A stretch of 64,000 nt of DNA from Chryseobacterium arthrosphaerae (lineage in GTDB: Bacteria; Bacteroidota; Bacteroidia; Flavobacteriales; Weeksellaceae). The translations under genes and the position numbers were made by a program. Shown here piece after piece: positions 1 to 9,201 of this stretch (its first letter is position 1; each line of letters starts with the position of its first letter). Location of the stretch: assembly GCF_001684965.1 (NCBI RefSeq), contig NZ_MAYG01000001.1, positions 558,001-622,000 on the forward strand. The letters are read 5' to 3'. The notes under the pieces are model-generated. The model searched no databases, was not told the origin of the DNA, and worked only from the letters and a program-made list of their open reading frames with translations.

Positions 1-45
1 ATTAGCAGGGAGCGAGGAGTAAAAGTGCATAGCGGGAATCAGCTC

Positions 46-714
46 CTAATAATTCCTGAGCATATGGATAACCCTTACAAACGGAAAATAAGCAAACCAT
101 TCCTGGAAATAAAAATACATAAGAACTACCGTTCCTGCGCATACAATCACAGGAAGGATATAGGATTCTGCACGGTAAGGAAGTTTCCTGGGAGTAGCTA
201 AAACACTGATGATCATTAAACCCAGAACTCCAACAGCAATAACTCCTATTTCCGGGCTATACCGGGAAAGGGAAAGGGTATCAAAACGGGATTGCAGAAC
301 GTATTTCTGAAACATAAAAAAAGTAAAACCAAATGCCAGAGCAAAGAAAGCGGCAAAATACTTTTTGAGTTTTATTAAATTCAGAAATAACAAAATAGAT
401 CCCGGAACAGTACTGAAAAAAACACTGCTCACCAGAATGGTAGTCCTTGAATACAGCCTGATAGCACCAGGATCGTCCGTAACATGATCTTTCCAGGTTT
501 CTTTTTCTTCCGTAAGTTTGGCTTCCTCTGCATTTCTTTTGTCCTGTATCATTTGCTGAATGGAAGATCTTTCCTGCTCTGTAAAGATTCGGCCCCTTTC
601 TTCTAAAATTTCAAAAGCCATCTGTACCGCTTCCGGAACAAAGCGGTTTCCTTCTTTCAGGTAGTTTTCCAGCTCGGAACCGGAGAGTTTTCTTAAAACA
701 CTTTTATTGACCAT
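46..714 (-). CDS. membrane protein of unknown function
   Basis: About 222 residues from the ATG at 714. An earlier in-frame start would add about 21 residues, but the protein beginning MVNKSVLRKL fits better. The N-terminal third is soluble and charged: an acidic helix (SGSELENYL), then a segment rich in Glu, Lys and Gln. The rest holds about four to five hydrophobic segments, so it is an inner-membrane protein with a cytoplasmic head. I do not recognise a named family. It is last in a minus-strand run behind metG and the small exported protein at 795-1163, so it is probably co-transcribed with them. Function unknown. Confidence 0.6.
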   Translation of the reverse strand: MVNKSVLRKLSGSELENYLKEGNRFVPEAVQMAFEILEERGRIFTEQERSSIQQMIQDKRNAEEAKLTEEKETWKDHVTDDPGAIRLYSRTTILVSSVFFSTVPGSILLFLNLIKLKKYFAAFFALAFGFTFFMFQKYVLQSRFDTLSLSRYSPEIGVIAVGVLGLMIISVLATPRKLPYRAESYILPVIVCAGTVVLMYFYFQEWFAYFPFVRVIHMLRNY

Positions 715-794
715 AGATGAGAGCACAAATATAGAATAAAAGAGAATTGTGGGACAAGCCATAAAAAAGACCGCCATTAAGACGGTCTCCTGTT

Positions 795-1163
795 TTATTT
801 ACAGTATTTTTCTAATAAGCTGTTGAAAACACTCCCTTCTGATATCGATCTGAAAGGCATTTTCTTATGATCAATCAGAGGTTTCTCATCATCTCTGTAA
901 TTGATTTTAACGATCTCATCAGAGGCTGTTTTATCTTTACATTTATATTCCATAAAATATTCTACGGATTCAATAACGGGATCCTGTTTTATGGTATTAA
1001 CAACCTGGATCCAGGAGTAGAAACCATCCTTTGTTTGTTTATCAAATGAATAATTCCATACCGCTCCGGACTGATCGTTTCCTATTTTATGGTATTCACG
1101 CTCTTGTGCATTCAATACTGATGAATATAAAAACAGAATAAAAAGTAACAATATTTTTTTCAT
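795..1163 (-). CDS. small exported protein of unknown function
   Basis: 122 residues. It starts MKKILLLFILFLYSS and has a signal peptide ending near LNAQ (about residue 19), so it should be exported to the periplasm or beyond. There is no lipobox cysteine. The mature part is about 100 residues with Trp and Tyr in a beta-like pattern and two cysteines, one near the C-terminus. It resembles in style the small surface-adhesin-E-like proteins of Gram-negative bacteria, but that is only an impression. It starts 15 bases after the metG stop and is likely in the same transcript. Confidence 0.6.
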   Translation of the reverse strand: MKKILLLFILFLYSSVLNAQEREYHKIGNDQSGAVWNYSFDKQTKDGFYSWIQVVNTIKQDPVIESVEYFMEYKCKDKTASDEIVKINYRDDEKPLIDHKKMPFRSISEGSVFNSLLEKYCK

Positions 1164-1178
1164 GAATGAAAATACTGA

Positions 1179-3215
1179 TTATCCAATCTCAATACCGTTT
1201 TCAACATTGCTGTCATCCGGTGTTACGAAAGATAATTTTCCGTCTGGTTTGGTTGTTAATAATAACATTCCCTGAGATTCAATTCCTCTGATCTTTCTCG
1301 GAGCAAGGTTTAATAAAATCATTACCTGTTTACCGATTATTTCTTCAGGAGTAAAGCTTTCTGCAATTCCAGAAACAACTGTTCTTACGTCTACTCCTGT
1401 ATCTACAGTAAGTTTCAGTAGCTTATCAGCTTTTTCTACTTTTTCAGCTTCTAAAATGGTTGCAGTTCTAAGGTCTACTTTAGTAAAATCATCAAATGTG
1501 ATCTCTTCTTTCATAGGGTTGGCGTTAGGGTTTGTTTTTTTATTGTTTTGTTTGGTATCTTCCAGTTTCTGGATCTGGGCTTCGATTACGCTGTCTTCAA
1601 TTTTAGAGAAAAGAAGAGATGCTTCGTTGATCTTATGTCCGGTTTCAATTAAAACGGATTTAGTTTCTATATCGCTCCAGCTTAATTTTTCTGCATTGAA
1701 CATGTTCAGTAGCTTTTCAGAGCTGAAAGGCATGAATGGTTCACATAATTGTGCTAGAGCAACAGCGATCTGTGCTCCTACAAATAGAGATTGAGCTGCC
1801 TTTTCCGGATTGTCCTTGATGGTTTTCCAAGGCTCTTCAGTCTGAAGATACTGGTTTCCAAATCTTGCAAGGTTCATTAATGCAGATAAAGCATTTCTGA
1901 ATTCATAATGCTCTAAGAATCCTGAAATTTCTGTAGCTGCTTTATTGATCTCTTTTAATTCCGGACTGTTTACGTCTCCCTGAGGAACAACACCGTCGTA
2001 ATATTTATGAATAAGAACTGCAACTCTATTGATAAAGTTTCCAAAGATTCCTACCAATTCTGAATTATTCTTCGTCTGGAAGTCCTTCCATGTAAAGTTA
2101 TTATCCTTAGTTTCAGGTGCTGAAGAAAGCAATGCATATCTTAACACATCCTGCTGACCAGGGAAGTCTTCTACATATTCATGTGCCCATACCGCCCAGT
2201 TTCTTGACGTAGATATCTTATCGTTCTCAAGGTTCAGGAATTCAAAAGCGGGTACATTTTCAGGCATAATATAATCTCCATGAGCTTTCATCATTGAAGG
2301 GAAAATGATGCAGTGGAACACAATATTATCTTTTCCGATGAAGTGTACCAGATCACTGTCTTCACTCTGCCAGTAATCTTTCCAGTTTTTTCCGTTTTTT
2401 TCAGCCCATTCTTTAGTGAATGAAATATATCCTATAGGTGCATCAAACCACACGTAAAGAACTTTTCCTTCTGCATCAGGAAGCGGTACCGGAACTCCCC
2501 AGTTCAAATCTCTGGTCATGGCACGTGGTTTCAGGCCATCATTCAGCCATGATTTTACCTGTCCGTATACATTAGGTTTCCAGTCGTCTTTATGACCTTC
2601 AATGATCCATTCATTCAGGAAATCTTCATATTCATTTAAAGGCAGGTACCAGTTTTTGGTTTCTTTAAGGATCGGGACATTTCCGCTCAGCATAGATTTC
2701 GGATTGATCAGTTCTGAAGGGGAAAGGGTAGAACCGCATTTCTCACACTGGTCACCGTAAGCATTTTCGTTGCCACAGTTAGGACATGTTCCTACAATAT
2801 AGCGGTCAGCAAGGAATTCCCCTGCCTGCTCATCAAAATACTGCTCAGACATCTCTTCCGTGAATTTCCCTTTTTCATATAAAACCTTGAAAAAATCCTG
2901 GCTGGTTTCATAATGGTTCTTGGAAGTTGTTCTTGAATATTCATCGAATGAAATTCCCAGGTCAGCAAAAGACTTTTTAATGATCTCGTGATACTTGTCA
3001 ACGATATCCTGAGGGGTAACCCCTTCTTTTTTTGCTCTTATGGTAATAGGAATTCCGTGCTCATCTGAACCACAGATAAACGCTACATCTTTTCCTGATC
3101 TTCTCTGAAATCTTGCGTAAACATCCGCAGGAATATAAACACCTGCCAAATGCCCTATATGAACCGGCCCGTTTGCATAAGGCAAAGCTGCCGTAATCAT
3201 CTTTCTGTTTGACAT
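1179..3215 (-). CDS. metG: methionyl-tRNA synthetase
   Basis: Charges tRNA-Met with methionine in the cytoplasm. 678 residues, the usual length for the long form. The HIGH signature is at residues 19-22 ([10 protein letters not shown]). A four-cysteine zinc site CPNCG...CEKCG lies near residues 144-160. The KMSKS loop appears as KISTS at residues 333-337. The last ~110 residues, after an Asn/Lys linker, form the EMAP/Trbp111-type tRNA-binding domain ([14 protein letters not shown]), which also serves for dimerisation. A -7 box TATCTTTG lies just upstream. It leads a minus-strand group with two small genes. Identification is secure from the motifs. Confidence 0.98.
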   Translation of the reverse strand: MSNRKMITAALPYANGPVHIGHLAGVYIPADVYARFQRRSGKDVAFICGSDEHGIPITIRAKKEGVTPQDIVDKYHEIIKKSFADLGISFDEYSRTTSKNHYETSQDFFKVLYEKGKFTEEMSEQYFDEQAGEFLADRYIVGTCPNCGNENAYGDQCEKCGSTLSPSELINPKSMLSGNVPILKETKNWYLPLNEYEDFLNEWIIEGHKDDWKPNVYGQVKSWLNDGLKPRAMTRDLNWGVPVPLPDAEGKVLYVWFDAPIGYISFTKEWAEKNGKNWKDYWQSEDSDLVHFIGKDNIVFHCIIFPSMMKAHGDYIMPENVPAFEFLNLENDKISTSRNWAVWAHEYVEDFPGQQDVLRYALLSSAPETKDNNFTWKDFQTKNNSELVGIFGNFINRVAVLIHKYYDGVVPQGDVNSPELKEINKAATEISGFLEHYEFRNALSALMNLARFGNQYLQTEEPWKTIKDNPEKAAQSLFVGAQIAVALAQLCEPFMPFSSEKLLNMFNAEKLSWSDIETKSVLIETGHKINEASLLFSKIEDSVIEAQIQKLEDTKQNNKKTNPNANPMKEEITFDDFTKVDLRTATILEAEKVEKADKLLKLTVDTGVDVRTVVSGIAESFTPEEIIGKQVMILLNLAPRKIRGIESQGMLLLTTKPDGKLSFVTPDDSNVENGIEIG

Positions 3216-3235
3216 TTATAGTAAAGTTTTGACTG

Positions 3236-3243
3236 CAAAGATA
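3236..3243 (-). promoter_or_regulatory. metG promoter, -7 box
   Basis: TATCTTTG on the minus strand matches the Bacteroidota TAnnTTTG box. It sits about 20 bases upstream of the metG ATG. No clear TTTG is visible at the -33 position. Confidence 0.55.
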
Positions 3244-3546
3244 AGGATTATCTCTCGAATACCGCTCTTTGTGGACTTATTATGGCCAAGGTTCGTGTTT
3301 TTTAGTCCTCAATATGAAATTAAGTTAAACGTATGTTTAACTTTTTGTTAATCCGAAACAAATAGTATGCAAAGCATAGCTTCTTGTAAATTATTGAAGC
3401 GTAAATAATTAACTAAAACCTGTTTCGTAATATACATAAATTTATCATAAATTATATTAAAATTATAATAATTCTAATTTTTTTATAAATTGCAAAACTG
3501 GCTTCATGCCAGAATATGACTGAAACGAAACTATAAAAATAAGATT
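3244..3546. other. intergenic region between metG and susC
   Basis: About 300 bases of very AT-rich DNA between divergent genes, with no convincing gene. It must contain the susC promoter, but I could not fix a clean TAnnTTTG box; the nearest approximation is TAAATTGC near 3486. A short perfect hairpin (CTGGC, five-base loop, GCCAG) lies at 3498-3512 in the likely 5' leader of susC. No regulator gene of the SusR or LacI kind is present here. Confidence 0.5.
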
Positions 3547-6390
3547 GTGAAGAATTTTACAACGGTATTAAAAATAGCGCCTGCCTTCTTACTGGCCAGC
3601 ACAGTAATGCACGCGCAGAAACAAGACAGCCTGCCTAAGGAGAAAAAAATCGACGAGGTGGTACTGATCGGGTATGGTGCTAAAAAGAAGTCTGACCTGA
3701 CGGGATCTATCACTGCAGTTTCTGAAAAGGACTTCAATAAAGGAGCCATTGTCTCGGCAGACCAGCTGATCAACGGTAAAGCTCCCGGGGTTAGAATTAC
3801 CAGTGATGGTGGGGCTCCGGATTCGAAACCTAACATCAGGATTAGAGGTGGAGCTTCTCTGACAGCGAATAATAATCCACTTATTGTAATTGATGGAGTT
3901 CCTTTGGATTCATCCAATCCGGCTGGGGTATCCAATCCGCTGTCATTGGTCAATCCGAATGATATTGAATCATTTTCAATATTAAAAGATGCTTCTGCTA
4001 CAGCAATTTACGGTTCCAGAGCTTCCAATGGGGTAATTATCATTACAACAAAGAAAGGATCTTCAGGGAAAATGAGAATTAACTATAGCGGAAATATATC
4101 TATAGGTAAGGTTACAAAAATCATTGATGTAATGGATGGGCCTACTTTTGAAAGGTTCATGAATGAATATAATCCTACTTATGCCAATATGCTGGGGGTT
4201 ACAGAAAATGGGAAGCAGGTCATGTACAATACCAATTGGCAGGATGAAATTTTCAGAACTTCTGTTTCTACAGATCACAACCTGAGTGTAAGATCTAATC
4301 TTTTTAAATCAATTCCGGCCAGATTTTCATTCGGTTATAATAATACACAAGGAATTGTAAAGACAAATGATTATGACAGATACACAGCTTCAATGAAGTT
4401 GAATCCGACTTTGTTAGACAATCATTTGAAAATTGATATTAATATTAAAAATATCATTTCCAAGAAAAATACAATTGATGCTGAAGGAGCTATTGGCGGA
4501 GCAATCACGGCGGATCCTACAAAGCCAATATATAATACAGACGGAAGTTATTACCAGACTTTCAACGGATATGTAATGACCGGGGCAAGAAATCCTGTGG
4601 CTGTATTGATGCAGCGTACAAGACCTGAAGAAGTGCAAAAATTCTTAGGAAATGTTGAGCTTGACTATAAAATGCACTTTTTACCGGATTTAAGAGCGGT
4701 GGTGAACCTGGGGGCTGAATCTTCTTATGCCAAAATCCGTGAAGTATACGGCCAAAATGCTTTACAGTCATACAGGCCTGTTTATCAGGGTGATGTTGCC
4801 GTAGGTGGTGTTTATAATCCTGGGTTGAATTACGGGGAAGATCAGAATATTTTCAACAGGCTTATGGATGCTTATTTGGCATATAGTAAAAAGTTTGATG
4901 ACAAGTTTATCTCGAAGTTTGACATTCAGGGAGGTTACTCTTATCAGAATTTTGATAATAAAGGAAAGAAGCAGTTGTTTAATATGGATTCTCCAACAGG
5001 AATCCGTGAAGAATCTCCTTACAGTAAATATGCCAATAACTACAGAAATGTATTGAATATCCAGTCCTTCTTCGGAAGAGCCAATATTGATATTCAGAAT
5101 AAATATTTATTTACTTTGAGTTACCGTGCTGATGGTTCATCTCTTTTCCCTTCCAATAAAAGATGGGGGCATTTCCCGGCTGCTGCTTTTGCGTGGAAGA
5201 TTAATGATGAAAAGTGGATGGAAAACTCAGGTTTCTCAGAATTGAAGCTGAGATTAGGATGGGGTAAAACAGGACAGCAGGATATCACAGGTTCAGCAGG
5301 ATTCTATCCATACAGTCCTTTATATGAAATCGGAGATATCAGATATTTCTATTTTCCCAGAACGGTTTTATCAAACGGGACAATTATGCCTGAGCTGTAT
5401 ACGGCATTGGCTTATAATCCTAACCTGACATGGGAGAAGACAACAACATATAATGCTGGAATTGATTTTGGTACCAGAAACAGAAGAATATCAGGATCTA
5501 TTGAGTATTATCACAGAAAAACTACTGATTTGTTGGCGCAGGTTCCTTTCCCTTCAGGACAGATGCTGACCAACCAGTTTATTGATAATGTAGGAAGTTT
5601 AACGAATAAAGGTTTTGAAGCTTCTTTCAACGTCACTCCTGTGAAAACTCAGAACCTTAACTGGGATTTGAATGGGAATATCGCATATAATATAGGAAAT
5701 GTAGATGACCTGAAAGGCAGAGATAAAGTTGGAGCTACTGAATCTTCTTTAGCATTTGCAGGAACCGGTGTGATCTTAGCACAGCATGCTGTAGGTCAAC
5801 AGCCATATTCTGCCTGGGTATATCAGCAGGTATATGACAGTGACGGAAGAGTTTTACCAGGGGTCTTTGTAGACAAAAATGGAGATGGAATTATCAATGA
5901 TGCAGATAAATCTTTTGTTCCTTTAAGACCAAAATGGACATTCGGATTCGGAACTTCTGTAAATTATAAGAATTTTGACTTATCAGCAAGTTTCAGAGGA
6001 CAGCTTGGAGGAAAAGTATATTATGCAGCTAGAGTAAACAGAGGTTTTACTGAAGCTTCTAATCCTGTAAACAGTAATAGCTTATATAACGTCCTTAACT
6101 TCTATGACGGAGCTGCAGATCCAAGGTTTAATACTAAGGCAAGTGCAGAAGGATTATCTGATTATAACTTACACGATGCCACATTCCTTCGTTGTGAAAA
6201 TATTACATTAGGATACAGATTTGACAAGTTGTTTAAAGGTACAACATTAAGAATTTATGGCTCTGTCAATAATGCATTTATTATTACCAATAATTATGTA
6301 GGACAGGATCCTGAAAACTTCAATGCGATAGATGCCAATTTCTATCCAAGACCTAGAATATACACATTTGGAGTTAATGTTGATTTTTAA
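3547..6390 (+). CDS. susC: SusC-like TonB-dependent outer-membrane transporter
   Basis: Outer-membrane channel that works with SusD to import oligosaccharides with energy from TonB. 947 residues, starting at a GTG: no ATG precedes the signal peptide MKNFTTVLKI...MHAQ (about 23 residues). Right after it comes the family signature KKIDEVVLIGYG, then the plug with NPLIVIDGVPLDSS and the hallmark DASATAIYGSRASNGVI around residues 147-163. The remainder is the beta-barrel, ending in an aromatic residue (NVDF). The N-terminal carboxypeptidase-regulatory-like domain found in many SusC proteins is absent. It is followed 13 bases later by susD. The downstream GH97 and GH13 genes point to starch or maltodextrin as substrate. 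Confidence 0.95.
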   Translation: MKNFTTVLKIAPAFLLASTVMHAQKQDSLPKEKKIDEVVLIGYGAKKKSDLTGSITAVSEKDFNKGAIVSADQLINGKAPGVRITSDGGAPDSKPNIRIRGGASLTANNNPLIVIDGVPLDSSNPAGVSNPLSLVNPNDIESFSILKDASATAIYGSRASNGVIIITTKKGSSGKMRINYSGNISIGKVTKIIDVMDGPTFERFMNEYNPTYANMLGVTENGKQVMYNTNWQDEIFRTSVSTDHNLSVRSNLFKSIPARFSFGYNNTQGIVKTNDYDRYTASMKLNPTLLDNHLKIDINIKNIISKKNTIDAEGAIGGAITADPTKPIYNTDGSYYQTFNGYVMTGARNPVAVLMQRTRPEEVQKFLGNVELDYKMHFLPDLRAVVNLGAESSYAKIREVYGQNALQSYRPVYQGDVAVGGVYNPGLNYGEDQNIFNRLMDAYLAYSKKFDDKFISKFDIQGGYSYQNFDNKGKKQLFNMDSPTGIREESPYSKYANNYRNVLNIQSFFGRANIDIQNKYLFTLSYRADGSSLFPSNKRWGHFPAAAFAWKINDEKWMENSGFSELKLRLGWGKTGQQDITGSAGFYPYSPLYEIGDIRYFYFPRTVLSNGTIMPELYTALAYNPNLTWEKTTTYNAGIDFGTRNRRISGSIEYYHRKTTDLLAQVPFPSGQMLTNQFIDNVGSLTNKGFEASFNVTPVKTQNLNWDLNGNIAYNIGNVDDLKGRDKVGATESSLAFAGTGVILAQHAVGQQPYSAWVYQQVYDSDGRVLPGVFVDKNGDGIINDADKSFVPLRPKWTFGFGTSVNYKNFDLSASFRGQLGGKVYYAARVNRGFTEASNPVNSNSLYNVLNFYDGAADPRFNTKASAEGLSDYNLHDATFLRCENITLGYRFDKLFKGTTLRIYGSVNNAFIITNNYVGQDPENFNAIDANFYPRPRIYTFGVNVDF

Positions 6391-6403
6391 AATTTGATAC
6401 ACA

Positions 6404-7996
6404 ATGAAACTTAATAAATTTAAAATTATACTATTATCATTCGCACTGATTTCTACAACTTCATGTCTGAATGAATTGAATACAGAGCCTGAATATCTTT
6501 TGACCCTGGAGCAGCTTCTTGAATCACAGCCTAATGCAGCAAATGGTCTTCTGGCTAAGGTATATGCGTCTTTGTCTATGTCCAGTGCAAAAGGACCGGG
6601 AGAGGCAGATATCACCGGGGATGATAAAGGAGAGACGGTATTTCTGAGAGGAATTATCAATCTTGAAGATTTCACGGCAGACGGAATGAAGAACAGATGG
6701 GGAGACAATGGCTTGGATCAGTTGACTACAACGGCTAACTGGACGGCAGATAACAAGTTTTTCAGATATCTTTTCGACAGAGTATATTATACGGTACCTC
6801 AGGCTAATGCATTGATTGATGCTTTCGGTAAAGTAAATATTAATAATAAAGATCAGTATATCAGTGAATTAAGATTTATAAGAGCTTTTTCTTATTACTA
6901 TATGATTGATTGCTTCGGAAAAGGAGTGATTGTTACAGAAAAAGATCTGGCAAATCCGGTTCCAAAAGGTCAGGCATCAAGAAAAGAACTGTTTGATTAT
7001 GTAGAAAGTGAATTGTTGGCTATTGAACCCACTATTGCAAAGACTACAGAATATGGTCACGTAAACAGAGCTACTGTACAGATGTTATTGTCAAGATTAT
7101 ACCTTAACGCTCAGGTGTATACCGGTACAGCAAGATGGAATGATGCAGCTGCTTATGCTAAAAAGGTGATTGATGAAGGTGGCTATTCATTGGAAACTAA
7201 TTATGTTAAAATGTTTTCTGCTGATAATAATACATCATCTGAAATTATTTTTCCTTTAATTGCCGATCCTATCGGTACTCAGAGTTATGGTAACTCTACT
7301 TATATTATTAATGGAAATACAGGTGGAACTCCTTCAACCCTGAACCCGGCTATTCTTGGAATTAAAGGTGACGGATGGGGAGGTCACAGAGCTACAAAAG
7401 CATGGTACGGATTATTTGGAAGCAGCCTTACAGATTACAATGGGGGAAGCTCATCTGCGGTAACCAATACGCTGGATCAGAGAGGGAAACTTTTCTGGCA
7501 GACCGGTCATGAATATGAAATGACTGATTATAAAAAATGGACAGACGGTTATCCTTCCACTAAATTCAGAAACCTGAGAACAACAGGAAGTTCTGAAGCA
7601 ACTGACTTTTCAGGATCGGATTTCCCGGTTTTCAGACTGGCAGAAGCGTATCTTACTTACGCTGAATGTGCTGTAAGAGGTGCATCTACAGCAAATTTAG
7701 GACAAGCACTGACGTATATAAATGAATTAAGAACCAAAAGAACAGCATCTCAGGTTAACGCAGGTAACCTGAGCCTTGATTTCATACTGGCAGAAAGAGG
7801 AAGAGAATTTAATCTTGAAGGGCAGAGAAGAACAGATCTGATCAGATTTGATAAATTTACCGGGGGGTCATATCTATGGCCTTGGAAAGGTGGAGTAAAA
7901 GACGGTACTGCAATTTCTGCTAATTACAATCTTTTCCCGATTCCGAACTCAGCTTTGGCAGCAAATCCTAATCTGACGCAAAATCCTGGCTATTAA
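6404..7996 (+). CDS. susD: SusD-like glycan-binding lipoprotein
   Basis: Surface lipoprotein that caps the SusC channel and binds the incoming glycan. 530 residues. The SPII signal ends with the lipobox STTSC (Cys21). The body shows the TPR-rich SusD fold, including SELRFIRAFSYYYMID and, near the C-terminus, DFILAERGREFNLEGQRRTDLIRF, which is characteristic of SusD/RagB. It ends in the usual LTQNPGY. Spacing to susC is 13 bases and to susE 22 bases, so the three are one operon. Identification as SusD family is secure; the starch specificity is inferred from neighbours. Confidence 0.95.
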   Translation: MKLNKFKIILLSFALISTTSCLNELNTEPEYLLTLEQLLESQPNAANGLLAKVYASLSMSSAKGPGEADITGDDKGETVFLRGIINLEDFTADGMKNRWGDNGLDQLTTTANWTADNKFFRYLFDRVYYTVPQANALIDAFGKVNINNKDQYISELRFIRAFSYYYMIDCFGKGVIVTEKDLANPVPKGQASRKELFDYVESELLAIEPTIAKTTEYGHVNRATVQMLLSRLYLNAQVYTGTARWNDAAAYAKKVIDEGGYSLETNYVKMFSADNNTSSEIIFPLIADPIGTQSYGNSTYIINGNTGGTPSTLNPAILGIKGDGWGGHRATKAWYGLFGSSLTDYNGGSSSAVTNTLDQRGKLFWQTGHEYEMTDYKKWTDGYPSTKFRNLRTTGSSEATDFSGSDFPVFRLAEAYLTYAECAVRGASTANLGQALTYINELRTKRTASQVNAGNLSLDFILAERGREFNLEGQRRTDLIRFDKFTGGSYLWPWKGGVKDGTAISANYNLFPIPNSALAANPNLTQNPGY

Positions 7997-8018
7997 TCTT
8001 TAAAAAAAGAAATTTAAA

Positions 8019-9122
8019 ATGAAACATTTATTTAAAATAGTAGCACTTACCCTTCTTGCTCTTTGGGTTGTTTCCTGTGAAAAAGATGATAATGTAATGC
8101 TGGATGTAACTTCAAATCCCAGTTTGTCTTCAGATGCAACAACTCTTGTGCTGACAAAAGATACGGAAGCTAATAAGGCGGTCAAGTTCAGTTGGGAAAA
8201 TCCGACATTTAATACCCAGGTAGTCGTAAAAGATGCTCTGGAGATTGCAACTGCAGGAAGTAATTTCAAGAACGCATCAAGTGTAAATGTCACTACCTTA
8301 GACAAAGCCGTCACTTATACCGTAGGAGCATTTAATAAAATAATTCTTGATGCCGGGTTCTTACCAGGTAAAGCCAATGAAATTGAAATAAGAATGAAAT
8401 CTTCTGTGGGAAGTATTGTTTTATATTCCAATACAGTGAAAATGACTGTTACTCCTTATCTTACCGAGTTTCCTTCTTTCTATCTTGTAGGAGATGCATC
8501 TGCTGTGGGTTGGAGTGCGGGAAGTGCACAGATGTTATACAAACAGGAAAATATTTCTACAATCTATACCTATCTTGAAAGCGGAAAATCATTCAGGTTT
8601 TTAGGACAGCAGGATTGGGGCCCGAATAATTATAGCTTAGACACTCCGGATACGCAGGCCTCCAACAGATACTTTAAAACATGGTCTTCGAATTTAATAG
8701 CTTCACCCGCTGAAAATATTCAGTTTACCGGAACTTCTGGAATGTATAAGATTACGATTGATGCAGACCTTGCCAAAAAGACAATAGAGGCAGCTCCTTC
8801 TTCAATTAATATCTGGAATCCGGCAAACTTATACCTTGTAGGTTCTGTGAATGGCTGGAATGCCGGAACAGCTATTCCAATGACGAGTCTGGGGAATGGT
8901 AAATTTGAGCACACAATTGCACTTTCTGGTGAAACTCAATTGAAGTTTTTAGGTCAGCAGGCCTGGGCAGAGCTTGAATGGGGAGATATCAAAGCAGATA
9001 GCAATACAGGATATCTGGCCCCTAAAGGTAGCAATGGAAATATTAAATTGACAGGTACAGGAGCAAATTATAAAATCACTGTAGATTTAAAATTAGGTGT
9101 TTACACCATTAAACCGTTATAA
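8019..9122 (+). CDS. susE: SusE/SusF-like starch-binding lipoprotein
   Basis: 367 residues with an SPII signal and lipobox VVSC (Cys20). The N-terminal domain has the SusE Ig-like look (SWENPTF). Two similar carbohydrate-binding modules follow: one beginning FYLVGDASAVGWSAG near residue 155 and one beginning LYLVGSVNGWNAG near residue 270. Each carries the YLVG...W motif and a later FLGQQ.W motif. SusE and SusF proteins hold starch at the cell surface rather than transport it. It is the last gene before a strong terminator, so it closes the susCDE operon. Whether it is closer to SusE or SusF cannot be decided by eye. Confidence 0.88.
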   Translation: MKHLFKIVALTLLALWVVSCEKDDNVMLDVTSNPSLSSDATTLVLTKDTEANKAVKFSWENPTFNTQVVVKDALEIATAGSNFKNASSVNVTTLDKAVTYTVGAFNKIILDAGFLPGKANEIEIRMKSSVGSIVLYSNTVKMTVTPYLTEFPSFYLVGDASAVGWSAGSAQMLYKQENISTIYTYLESGKSFRFLGQQDWGPNNYSLDTPDTQASNRYFKTWSSNLIASPAENIQFTGTSGMYKITIDADLAKKTIEAAPSSINIWNPANLYLVGSVNGWNAGTAIPMTSLGNGKFEHTIALSGETQLKFLGQQAWAELEWGDIKADSNTGYLAPKGSNGNIKLTGTGANYKITVDLKLGVYTIKPL

Positions 9123-9145
9123 TAGATTTAATCTGATATAAAAGC

Positions 9146-9180
9146 AAAGTGCTGCTTTACCGCAGCACTTTATTTATTTT
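9146..9180 (+). terminator. terminator after susE
   Basis: A perfect 10-base-pair stem (AAAGTGCTGC with GCAGCACTTT, loop TTTACC) at 9146-9171 is followed by a T-rich tract. It separates susCDE from the GH97 gene 22 bases on, which then needs its own promoter or partial read-through. Confidence 0.85.
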
Positions 9181-9201
9181 TTAAGTTAATAAATAGTCAT
9201 T

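Noticed and set aside
3244..3546. A defined susC promoter
   Set aside because: No TAnnTTTG box with good spacing was found; the approximate TAAATTGC is not specific enough.
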